The translations under genes were made by a program, and so were the position numbers. From Eutreptiella sp. 'Long Island Sound 2002' (lineage: Eukaryota > Euglenozoa > Euglenophyceae > Eutreptiales > Eutreptiaceae): a stretch of 64,000 nt of DNA. This document shows positions 37,777-47,072 of this stretch, one piece after another. The stretch is taken from the NCBI GenBank assembly GCA_964036045.1, contig OZ038383.1, positions 64,299,725 through 64,363,724 on the forward strand, written 5' to 3'. The notes beneath the pieces were generated by a model, which saw nothing but the letters and a program-made list of their open reading frames with translations, had not been told where the DNA came from and ran no database searches. The first letter of the stretch is position 1, and every line of letters begins with the position of its first letter.

Positions 37777-40643
37777 ATTCTCCAATACTAAAACTGTTTG
37801 GTTTTGCAGCACCAACCACCCTAGCTATACATCAAATGGCTTCCGATATTTGCTATGCGGTGCACATTGTAGCGCTCCGTAGTGTGTGCCTCTCTCTTTC
37901 AGCTGGGTTCGGGGGCAGTGTGTGCTCTTGTACAAGCATCACTTCAGGTCATTTCAATTCAGCAGACTCCGCTTTAGCCACGTCACTCTAAAGAAAAGCC
38001 ATACACAATGTAGATCTGCCTATGTTTTCCTATGGCCCATCATCCCCAGGTAACTTTTCTTCTCCTTATGTTGACGGGCCACCTTGATGCCATTGCGCCC
38101 CCCCCCCCCCGGCCAGCCCAATATTGTTTTTGAAGCATCTGAAAAATATTTTTTGGGACAATTCGTTTCAACCTGGAAATCTGTGGCAAAAACCACAAAA
38201 TGGCACAACAAGGTACACGCAAGACAAGGCACTGCCTCGTGTCAAAGGTGTGCATGGTGTGTTGCAGGGGGGTGATCTGAAGACTGTTTTGCATAACGGG
38301 GATACTCCACCGTCGTGCGGCTTCAGAATAAGCCAGTTTGGCTGCAGATGAGATGGGCGGCTCAATTTTGCGCATCCCACACCAAACAGGCTGTGGCCAT
38401 GTTTGGTCGATTGCACGTGTGCGGACTTGAACAACTTCTATTCAAGTGTCTATTTCGAGGAGAACTTTTAGGCGCCCACCTTCCTTTGGTTGGATCTTAT
38501 CTTATCTCCTGTGGAATTTGTATTTCTAGCAAACATCGAGGCAAATCCAAACGGCTACTGATTAATGTCATGCTGCTTTTCTCTCACCCCTTTTTCTGGC
38601 CAATCCTAAAACTCTTGTTTGTGGCCAGTGTCCTATGGACTGGATCTGATGAGGCCACCCTGCAAAGCTCCTCCTATATTGCGCGATCCTCTGCTGCACA
38701 AAAAGGTGCCTGGTCGGTCTCAGAAAGCCAAAATCGAATCAAACTAACACCTGGCAATGCATGTCCCTTTCATGTCCAATTCACGCCCAATTCATGTCCA
38801 ATTCATCTATGGCAGCATGGCTGGGTTCTCTTGTGACAATACAGCCATGATGGCCATCAGCGCGACCATGTGCAGCCTTGCCCTTTGTGGTGCAGCGCAT
38901 AAAGGCAAAGTAGCACAGTATACAGCAAGGACTGGCTTGCCAACCCATTGGCACCTCAACCTGCTCTCACTGCCCCAGCAAGCCTCCATCTGCACGCATC
39001 AGCACCCCGTCAGCTCTATTCAGCCCCAGTAAAACGCACATCACCATGCTCAGCCAGTGTGCCTTCAAGCTGCAACTAGCCTGAATTAGTCATAAATACC
39101 CTGATCAATCTGAATACCCTGAGCCATCCTCACCGTCCCCAACACACCACAACTCTCCGTGCGTGCTGTGCTGTTGCAAAGGCATTTCCGAAAATTCGAT
39201 GCCCTCTGCTGCACCAGATTCCCCAGAGGAGAGTCATGGCGAGTTATGTGTATGCAGGAAGTGCTCTGGGACTCTGCTGGAATGGTACAAGGCTTTGCAT
39301 TTTTGTTTGTGCTGAGGGTGGGATGTGTCCAGCTGGCAAATCAAATGGCAGGAAGGAATGTCGACAGGCTTACACAGCAACAGCACCAAGGTGCATCCAG
39401 GCAGAAACAAAACAATACATAACTTCCTGTAACTCTCCATAATATTTGCTCCATCCCTCCAGCACTTTGCCAGGCGAGGCTTTGTTCCCCATGTCACATA
39501 ACAGAAGAATGAATGTTTACCACGGTTTACCATTGTCTCTGTTGGGCAAAAGATTTGGCTGATGATTGTTATGAAGCTTCAATGGGCGATGAGAACACAT
39601 TTTTTTGGGGGTGAGGATTTGCTGATTCCTTGGGGTGAACTTTCAGCTGCAGCATCCAGAAGTCTTTGGCCATGTCAGCATCTTCATTGTACGGCTGAGC
39701 CCAGGGCAACAAGTCTAGCTCGTTTCATCACAAGCACAGCCTCTTTCAAGGCCAGGCATGGTCCAAACACAGGGTATTCTGCATGTTGTGCCTCTGCTAT
39801 TATGTCACAACGGTGGAACCAAGAAGAACAGACAAAACATAAGAAGACGCAGGACCGCATGGGGCACTTTTGGAAGATCCAGATGACCCAGATGGTGCAG
39901 ACAGACCCTCAGTCTTGGACCCTGCCAACAACCCTGCATTCGTTGAAGCCGCTGATAGTGGTAGATAAGCATACCAAACAAGCACACCAAACCGTTCGCT
40001 GAGCTGGGCTAACTTGACCAAAGTCTGTGCAGCTGCGTGTCCATTTGCCTTTCAGCCATTCGCTGTTGCCGCTGTGGTCCCTGATGTGGCGCACACATGT
40101 TAACAGCCTCCCGGAAAGCTTATGCACAGGCAACCATGAGTGGCTGCATTCGTTGCAACCAAATCTGAGACAGTGAACAGGCAGGACTCCACAGATTTCA
40201 AACTGCCACCTCAATTGTTTGCATGCTTAAATGCCTGCCTGTTGTGGTGCCTTTCAGGCATTGGGCTGCACATGCTTATTGGGGAAAGAATTTGCAAGAA
40301 CATGCGTGATGGCGACTAATTTTCTTTTGGGAAGGGGCGCATTAACCACCCAAGCACCCAAAGTCTTTCAAAGATACCTCCCTGGTTTGAGAATGCACCA
40401 AATCTTGAGCCCGCGCCAACACCGGGCTATCTTCTCAAGCAGCAAATGAGGATGGAAGTTGGTTTGACATAGTCGCAATGAGACCGTTGAAAACAGGGCT
40501 TATAAATCCCACAGATCTTCAACATGCTGTGCCTCAAGTGCTTCAGATGAATATGAATACCCCCCACGTGTCAGCCACTATCATAACATCCCTGATATGC
40601 GGTTTCAGCCCTCCTGCCCTGCCTGCCCATTCCCTGCTGCATG
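37777..40643. other. Region with no recognised gene; several unrecognised reading frames
   Basis: The longest open frames are 38,315-38,836 (plus, 173 codons) and 39,562-40,002 (plus, 146 codons). Neither shows a recognisable domain, and both overlap frames of similar length on the other strand. A C-run (38,098-38,110) and three copies of a 13-base TCATGTCCAATTC-like motif (about 38,768-38,806) are present. The minus strand was read for cyclophilin motifs that might continue the adjacent RRM gene. None was seen. Confidence 0.5.
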
Positions 40644-41015
40644 CTAGCCATCTCCTTCTTCCCCATCCCCATCCTGCCCCTCATCCTTCAAAATCTCATC
40701 TGCGTGGGTCTCCCACACCGCCTTGCGGTTGCGCCCTAAGTGCTGGCTCTGGGGCCGAGCCAAATTCACCTTGAGCACTCGGCCATACAGCTCCGCCCCG
40801 TTCATGTTCTCAATAGCGGCGGCGGCGTCCTCCTGGAGCTCAAATTCTACAAACGCAAAGCCCCGGTTCTTTTGGTTTAATTGATCCAGGGGCAACATGG
40901 TATCCAGCACTTCCCCAAATGGAATGAATGCTGCTTTCAGGATGGCTTCGTCCACACCCTCCTCCAAGCCACCGACGTACAACGTGCGCTTCTCTGCTCC
41001 CTGTTTTACTGCCAT
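40644..41015 (-). CDS. Small RRM RNA-binding protein, similar to the RRM of PPIE/cyclophilin-33 and plant RRM-only relatives
   Basis: This 123-residue protein is a single RNA-recognition motif with a short acidic tail, and the only intact host-type gene that I can defend. RNP2 is LYVGGL (about residues 12-17) and RNP1 is RGFAFVEF (about residues 51-58), both canonical and with the aromatic residues that stack on [12 protein letters not shown] and [16 protein letters not shown] fit the PPIE/Cyp33 RRM subtype, which occurs in a spliceosome-associated cyclophilin and in short plant proteins lacking the isomerase domain. The tail (EDEG-rich, after AVWETHADE) ends at TAG 40,644-40,646, and no cyclophilin domain is found nearby. 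The start is the only in-frame ATG (41,013-41,015), in context ATCATGG with A at -3 and G at +4. No intron interrupts it. It could be an RRM-only gene, a first exon, or a retrocopy. Its nuclear, splicing-related role is inferred from the family. Confidence 0.75.
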   Translation of the reverse strand: MAVKQGAEKRTLYVGGLEEGVDEAILKAAFIPFGEVLDTMLPLDQLNQKNRGFAFVEFELQEDAAAAIENMNGAELYGRVLKVNLARPQSQHLGRNRKAVWETHADEILKDEGQDGDGEEGDG

Positions 41016-41420
41016 GATCACAACAAAACCATTTTAATCTTCTGTGCAGAAGGCAAGAGCACTGCTGACAACACAGCACTGCTGACAACACAGCCGCAAT
41101 GCAGACAGCTGAATAGTGGACTCTCTCGTGGCTCGGCTGTTCATCTTATGGACAGCTCGGGCTGTCAGTAGAGTGCACCCCCAACATTGTTGGGGAGCTG
41201 ATGCGTCCCATGGCTGGCATGGAGAGGAGGAGCAGGACAAGGAGATGCTGCCAATCATTGTCACGGATCAACATCCCCATGGAGCCCAACAGCCCAGCGG
41301 CATAGTAGGTGCTGCTGCGGTGACCTTCCCCATCCAGGCATCATGGCGGCACCCCTCTCCCATGGAACTGATCCGTCACCCCGGGCCCAGAAAGGGAGTG
41401 GTACCCTAGTCCCAGCTCCT
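41016..41420. other. Sequence between the RRM gene and the chromovirus remnant
   Basis: This 400-base gap should contain the promoter and 5' leader of the minus-strand RRM gene. I see no clear TATA box or other defining element. It has short direct repeats (TGCTGACAACACAGC twice near 41,061-41,090). The retroelement-like coding signal begins near 41,420. Confidence 0.45.
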
Positions 41421-42332
41421 GAAAGATGACTAACCTGAATGTGAGTGTCAGGTACCCTATCGATGCACTTGTGACTCCTACCAGAATCTGGAGAGCTTGT
41501 ACTACGCCCAAGGCTGTAACGACAAGTGGAAAGAGGAAGAAATGCCTACCGATGGTATCGACAAGCGCCAAGACAAAGGGAAGAGCAGCCTCCACTCGGA
41601 GGAAGACTTCAACGAGAAGATCAAGAGCTTGGATCCTAGGCTTCCCAGACTGCTGAACACCTATGAAGAAGTCTTTGGTGCTCTAACCCCCTCCTGGAAG
41701 CTGCAAGAAACTAGTGGAAATGGACCTGAAGCTCAAGCCTGAGTTTGAGAAGCAGCGACTCCAACAGAGACCCTATCCAGCGTGTGCCGATCATGTCGAA
41801 GAGATCGAGCGCTAAGTGCAAGAGTGCATAGACGCTGGGCTAGTGTTGTAGTACAAGAAGGGGGAGTACACATCACATTGCTCCCCTTGCTTCCTCGAGG
41901 CATAGCGGGGTTTTACGGCTCTACGGCTAGTTGTCGACTACGGTGAGTTTAAAAAAAATCCCCACAATCATTCTGGTAGCCTACCCAACATGGAGCACAC
42001 CCTTGAGTGCATATCCTCCTGTCGTTACAAGACAAAGATGGACAAGCGCAGTAGATTTTGGAAGGTGGACCTCACTGCTGCAGCTCCTAGCCTTCATAAC
42101 CACGAAGGGTCGTGTCTTCAAATGGCTTGTCATGCCATTTGGGGTGGCTAATGCTCCCGTCGTATTCCAAGAGCTCATGAACAAGATCCTGTACAAACTC
42201 TAAAGGCGACCTATTGTACAGGAACTCATTGAGCGTGGCGCTGAAATGGAGGTAGGCATCGACGACGTATGCTTGGGACCCAATACCAAGGAGGACTACT
42301 TCCTCTTCCTCAAGGAATTCTTCTCCGGGTGG
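41421..42332 (+). pseudogene. Ty3/gypsy reverse transcriptase, 5' portion (frameshifted, interrupted)
   Basis: This encodes the fingers and palm of a chromovirus reverse transcriptase, which copies element RNA to DNA. The lead-in (41,497-41,742) contains EEVFGALTP, the conserved segment just before gypsy RT. Motif A is seen as FWKVDLT (42,056-42,076) with its Asp. KGRVFKWLVMPFGVANAP follows from about 42,107 in a different frame. The catalytic GIDD box (canonically YIDD) is at 42,255-42,266, so both metal-binding Asp residues survive. Stops, including TAA at 42,201-42,203, and at least two frameshifts make it non-functional. Coding stops at 42,332 where a hAT-like MITE is inserted, and resumes at about 42,868. 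No gag or protease is identifiable upstream, so the copy is 5'-truncated. Confidence 0.85.
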
Positions 42333-42867
42333 CAGGGATGGACATAGCAGCCCCCCCTCCCCCCCTCCTAAATGACGAGTGACGAGTGATACATAGAACC
42401 AGTGACAGAGAAAAAAGCTTCACATGCAGGTAACACACATTGTCCAGGCATGTCCTTTTAATCAATGTCACTGTCATCTGAGGAGCAACTCACATTGCTG
42501 CTACTAATGGAGATAGTGACAAGCGAATCAGTTGAGCTGCAGGATGTGCGGCTGCTGAGAGTAGGGCACGGAGGATTGTGCCCAAACTCTGTGGTACAGC
42601 ACACTTGCCCAAATGCCCTTCACAGGCATTGTGAAAATAAAAAAAGGAGGTCTGCAGCAGGAAGGCATGTGCTATAGCATGCGAAAACGTGCAACTCACT
42701 GTCACTGTCAATGCTATGTCGGAGTGACAAGTAGCTAAACCCTATGCAACCAACTGCCACTCTCAATGCTATCTGTCACTCTCTATCTGTCACTGGGTGA
42801 CGGATAGTCAACCCCCCCCTCCCCCCCTCCCCCCCTCCCCCACCAAAAATCATTATGCCCATCCCTG
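42333..42867. mobile_element. hAT-like nonautonomous DNA transposon (MITE) inserted in the reverse transcriptase
   Basis: The insertion is bounded by near-perfect terminal inverted repeats. The left end reads CAGGGATGGACATA from 42,333. The right end (42,853-42,867) reads, in reverse complement, CAGGGATGGGCATAA. CAGGGATG ends are typical of the hAT superfamily (Ac-like), which makes 8-bp target duplications. The flanks CCGGGTGG and CCGTGTGC match at six of eight bases, consistent with an aged duplication. Removing the segment rejoins the RT frame sensibly (FLKEFFS then CKEDNLRIKLEKCEF). The interior has C-rich tracts at both ends (42,351-42,370 and about 42,811-42,841) and no transposase. A 70-codon frame inside (42,465-42,677) is unrecognised. 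Confidence 0.7.
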
Positions 42868-43960
42868 CCGTGTGCAAAGAGGACAACCTCCGCATCAAGC
42901 TGGAAAAGTGCGAATTCTTGAAGGAGGATATGGAGTATTTGGGTTTTGATGTTGGCTACGGATGGTGGACGCCAGCCACCTCCAAAACCCAATCCTAGAA
43001 GGACGCCAAGATCGTCAAGGACAACCCAAAGAAGGGAGTGAAAAGCGTCCGAAGTTTTATCGGGGCCTGCAACTTCTATCGCAGGCATATCCGAAACTTC
43101 ACCTACAGCAACGCTAAGCTAACTAACCTCACCAAGAAAGGAGGCCCCCGGAAATGGGGTCCTGAAGGGGGAAAATGCTTCCAAGAGCTCACGGACACTG
43201 TTGCCAATGCTAAATGCTTGGGGGTACCAAGACCTCATGGTGAGGTTATCTTGGTCAGCGACGCAAGCAACACGGGGAAATGGGGGAGCCTCTATGAGTG
43301 GCAACTCCTCCAACACGTAGAGCGCACGGCCGTCATGACCAAATACCATACCCTAGGGGTGAACACCGACGGGCCACTCAAGCCTGAGTACCCGGATTCC
43401 GAGTGGGTACTGGTGCCGTTGGGGCACTGGAACCGGAAAAGGAACTCTGCCCATGCCAACTACTCCACCTACGAACCGGGATGCTGGTGCTAGATTCCCT
43501 ACATCGGTTGATTGGTGGGAACCCTGTGGCCTGGCTATGCGACCAAGAACTCATCAAATCATTTCAAAACGGGCCTCCTCCAGAGAAGGCAAAGCTACGC
43601 CGATGGTGGACCTACTTGAGCCAACTACGGCTCAAAGTTTACCACATCCAAGGGATTAAGAATGAGAACCCCAACTTCATCAGTCAAAATAACTTCGATG
43701 ATCCGATCGGCACCAGCTGTGAATCCCTTGCCCGTGAGGCGTTTGCCCAGATGGATGTGCACCTCGACTTGGGCATGCAACGATTACTGGAACTGCTACA
43801 AGATCTCAAGTTTGAACGGTATGGGAAGGAATGTTCCCATGTCCTATCTAAGGTCCAAGCTCAACTAGAGCCGGTGATCATTGGCAAGGAACAATGGACC
43901 AAGGACAAGAGGTACATGTACTACGAGGACCGTATCATCCTACCTAAGGACCGAGTCCCC
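42868..43960 (+). pseudogene. Ty3/gypsy RT connection and RNase H domains (frameshifted)
   Basis: Coding resumes after the MITE with RIKLEKCEFLKEDMEYLGF, the end of gypsy RT, then the connection segment (SFIGACNFYRRHIRNF, about 43,051-43,098). The RNase H domain follows, which removes the RNA strand during reverse transcription: VSDASNTGKWGS (about 43,252-43,290), YSTYE (about 43,463-43,478) and WLCDQELIKSF (about 43,534-43,565) carry its acidic residues. The usual final AD-x-x-SR box is altered to PNFISQ. The frame changes near 43,480 and again near 43,975, so no continuous protein is made. The linker to the integrase follows. Confidence 0.85.
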
Positions 43961-44640
43961 AGTGTGATGAAATGGTCCCTGCCATGAGAGGGCATGTTGG
44001 AGGCGCTGAATCCCTACAGGAGTTCAACAAATGGTTCGATATCACTATGGGACACAAGGAGTCTGTGGAAATGATGCAGTGCGTCGCTGATGCATGCCCA
44101 TGCAAGGGGAGCAGGCAGTCTGACTCCGGGGATCAAGGACTGTACAGCTCTCTCCCAATACCCTACTCCAGGAACTCCCTGCTGTACGTTGATGTTGTCC
44201 CTATGAAGAAATCGGGGGGCTACAACAGCGTACTAGTGGTTACCTGCCCTAACCTGGTCTACCCCTTCAGCACCAAGTGCACCAGCGAGGAGGCTTTCAA
44301 GACTCTCGTGGAGACCTAATTCAAGGTCTATGGAGCGCCTAAATAGATTTCCTCACATGAGGATGTACACTTCAGGTGTGATACCAGTTGATGCAAGAGA
44401 GTGCTAAGAGCGCTCAACGTGCAGGTCCACAATGGCATCCCTTACACTCACGCTAGCAACCCGCCCTGTGAACATCCAAACAGGGTGTTCCAACAGTGCA
44501 TGGATATTTTCCTAAGGATGAAGAAGCCCTGTGACTGGAAGCTACTGCCCTAAGTGATGTGGACCATGAACGGCCAGCGAAGTTCCAGAACCGGTTACAC
44601 CCCGCATGAACCGTTCCATGGAATTGCAGCCTGGCGTTTC
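43961..44640 (+). pseudogene. Ty3/gypsy integrase: zinc-binding and catalytic core remnants
   Basis: This is the enzyme that would insert the DNA copy. The N-terminal HHCC zinc region is partly visible from about 43,985 (GHVGGAESLQEFNKW, then CPCK). The DDE core follows: the first Asp is in YVDVVPM (codon at 44,191), and SGGYNSVLVVTC is typical. The second catalytic Asp has become His in SHEDVHF (codon at 44,356). The Glu remains in PPCEHPNR (codon at 44,470). Stops at 44,317-44,319, 44,344-44,346 and about 44,551 confirm decay. The GYTPHE motif near 44,598 is the usual end of this core. Confidence 0.85.
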
Positions 44641-45095
44641 CATGCCCCATAACCTGAGTCCACGGACTCCTCCATCGGCCAGTGGATTAGCACATGTAGT
44701 CCATGGCCAATAAAGCACGGGACCTAGTGTCTCATGTGCGTCAGCGGGAAAACACAAAAAAAAAGGCCGGAGAAAACAAGCGAGTTTCAAGGAAGGAGAC
44801 TCGGTGTTGGTGCACGACTCACGATTGCCAGCATGGCCTCGTAAGTCCATGGGCTCGTGGAAGTATCGGAGTTGCTTAGGTGCGCACAGGAGACTCCCCC
44901 CTAGTCGGGGAGAACACCTTACGGTGATTCCAGCCCCGTCGGTGCAAAAAATGTTGTAGGACCCGAATTAGGGGTCCTCAGTCTTGTCATCGAAAGTGAC
45001 GAGTGGGAGTTGCCATACAAGGAAAAATTGCCAGCTTGGACTTGGAAAGGGCGGCTGATCCGGCTGAGATGTAGGACACCTCTACTATCCCAGAG
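44641..45095 (+). pseudogene. Ty3/gypsy integrase C-terminal linker (decayed)
   Basis: Sequence between the integrase core and the chromodomain. Fragments such as SFKEGDSVLVH (about 44,786-44,818) and SRLPAWPR match the gypsy C-terminal beta-barrel that precedes a chromodomain. The frames are broken by stops and indels. Confidence 0.65.
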
Positions 45096-45353
45096 ATGAC
45101 CAAGGAGGAGATGGAGAAGGACGGGTACTATAATGTTCAGTCTATACTAGACATCAAGTACCGCCAGGCTTGGCGGTCTCCCACCCTATGGGAAGGCTAT
45201 GGGATGAGTGAGGCCACCTCGGAGCCTATTTCGGTTTTCATTCGGCGGGATGGGACCATCAATGTTGTTCTGCAAAAATATCTGCAGCAGAACCAGATGG
45301 AGACTGTCCTACGCGAAGTAGAGACTAGAGCGCCCAAGAGACGCGTCTTCTGA
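45096..45353 (+). pseudogene. Chromodomain of the second chromovirus remnant
   Basis: An 85-codon frame encodes the chromodomain and tail of the pol polyprotein that begins near 41,420. Recognisable are YYNVQSILDIKYR (about 45,126-45,164) and LWEGYGMSEATSEP (about 45,186-45,227). The first-strand aromatic residues and the W of WEGY remain. The W of the usual TWEP box is Ser here, so methyl-lysine binding would be expected to be weak. The frame ends at a TGA after KRRVF. An in-frame TAG (45,072-45,074) separates it from the upstream linker, so the ATG at 45,096 is not a biological start. It differs from the chromodomain at 30,331, so these are two distinct elements. Confidence 0.8.
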
Positions 45354-46376
45354 TGTCTTGAGCCCCTTTTTGCACCTTGCTTCTAAACGTTGAGTGGTTG
45401 GGACTCTACAGCGTTTATCACGAAAGAAAGTCTATCTTTCAAGAGCTCCGGGTTTGGGCATTCAGCGAACGTACTATCCACCGCCACCGCTGCTATCAGC
45501 ATGATTCCTCCTCAAGTAAAATCTATCGCCTTGGGGATACGATACCCCTATTGCTGAGTGGGAGTGTGAGGCTGCTGCGTATGTGCCTAGAGCAAGAGCG
45601 CAAAGATGGTGTCCTAATTATACCCAAATCTGCATGTTGCAAAAACCCAGCGGATGTCTTTACACCCCATGCCTCTCTGCTCCTAGGCACCCTAGTTCTG
45701 CGATCGTTTTGGGTGTGTGCCCCAGCAAGCTAACTCCGAAGTGCGAACCTGCTATAAAAAGGGAGGTGTGCTAACGGTTTCCGAATGGCAAAAAAAAACA
45801 CTACCATGGGCCACATGAAAAAGCATGCGGGGCGCAAGACTTACGCTCTACGGAGCCACCTCCGCATGGAGCAAGTTCCCCAGTCCTACACACCTACACA
45901 CTCTACTGGGCGTCGCAAAGTCAAAGGTCTCTATGACCTATTGCCCACTTGTAATACTAACGAGAAGAGAAGACGTCTAGTTTTGCCTTTAGGCAAACTC
46001 CAGGGGAATCTTGGCCTAACAAAGTTGCCACTACACTACACGTTAGTCTGCTGGCTTGGAGTGAGGAGGTGCTAACCGTGCGCGCTACGAGTGTGAGCAG
46101 CCCCTCTTTTGCTGAGCGATGGGTGTGATGAGCCCCTTTATTTTATTGAGGGTTTGTTTTTATCAAAGTCCGCACCACTCTTGGCTAGGCTCTCTTGAAC
46201 AACTCTACACTGCAGGTAACGCGCGTCCTACCCAGGTGTAACCCTTCCACTCCGTCCCGGAAAACCCTGGAGCCTGCGTATATGGCAGGATAGGGTGGTA
46301 CAGCGAGATTCAGAGCTAGACACTGAGGTCTTCAGTCCAAGGAAGGAGGGGCCCAAGGGGGCCAGCCGCGCCGAAG
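45354..46376 (+). mobile_element. 3' region of the chromovirus with a possible polypurine tract and LTR start
   Basis: AAAAAGGGAGG (45,756-45,766) followed by TGTGCTAACGG at 45,767 looks like a polypurine tract joined to an LTR. The overlapping TATAAAAAGGG could alternatively be a TATA box. A related phrase, GGAGGTGCTAACCGTG, recurs at about 46,065. Neither an LTR end nor a 5' LTR could be found. Coding-like fragments at 45,377-45,733 and 45,785-46,075 are unrecognised. Confidence 0.35.
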
Positions 46377-46383
46377 GCGCGGC
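46365..46383 (+). other. Perfect 8-bp inverted repeat at the head of the 357-bp duplication
   Basis: GCCGCGCC (46,365-46,372), the loop GAA, then GGCGCGGC (46,376-46,383) forms a perfect GC-only stem-loop. It overlaps the left boundary of the duplicated segment. Only the right half (GGCGCGGC-like) is repeated at the start of the second copy near 46,733. Confidence 0.7.
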
Positions 46384-47072
46384 AACACTCTAAACAAGGG
46401 TTGCCCATAACCTGCTGCGCACAATCCCTCCATTGAACCTACCATCCCACTGTCTATCCCCTACCTGTTGGGGGAGAGGAGGAGTTCAACCGCGCGAATA
46501 AACACGTACCTCCCCTGCACCACGCTGCGCATATTGCTGACCTGAAGAGCAAACGGGATGCAAGCTTGTCTAATCAGGGCACCATAATCAAAATCTGATC
46601 GGGCCGGAGGAATCAGACCTCACAAGGGCAGGGAGTGAACCCTACCATGGGTTTGACTACCCATGGGCTTACTCTCCTTACCTACCGTTCTATCTTCGCT
46701 AGTCACATCAACCTATTGAGCAGGCGCGGCAACACTCTAAACAAGGGTTGCCTATAACCTGCAGCGCACAACCCCTCCATTGAACCTACCATCCCACTGT
46801 CTATCCCCTACCTGCTGGGGGAGAGGAGGAGTTCAACCACGCGAATAAACACGCACCTCCCCTGCACCACGCGGCACATATTGCTGCCCTGAAGAGCAAA
46901 CAGGATGCAAGCTTGTCTAATGAGGGCAGCATAATCAAAATCTCATCGGGGCGGTATAATTAGACCTCACGAGGGCAAGGAGTGAACTCTACCATGGGTT
47001 TGACTACCCATGGGCTTACTTACCTTACCTACCGTTCTTTCTTCGCTGTTAACATCAAAATATTGAGCAGGC
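46377..47072 (+). repeat. Tandem duplication of a segment of about 357 bp
   Basis: GGCAACACTCTAAACAAGGG begins at 46,381 and again at 46,738, and the copies stay collinear to GAGCAGG at about 46,733 and 47,072. The second copy has about 10 bases deleted and scattered substitutions. Each copy contains a hairpin with CCATGGGT and ACCCATGG arms around TTGACT (46,645-46,666 and about 46,992-47,013). No protein is evident. The unit may be part of an LTR or a noncoding element. Confidence 0.85.

Noticed and set aside
38040-40643. Cyclophilin exons completing a PPIE gene downstream of the RRM.
   Set aside because: Minus-strand frames in this interval contain none of the conserved cyclophilin motifs, and the RRM frame ends with a stop rather than an obvious splice donor. 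Distant exons outside the region read cannot be excluded.
45750-45766. A host gene promoter (TATAAAAAGGG).
   Set aside because: No credible gene follows. The position after a chromodomain, with TG directly downstream, fits a polypurine tract better, though weakly.
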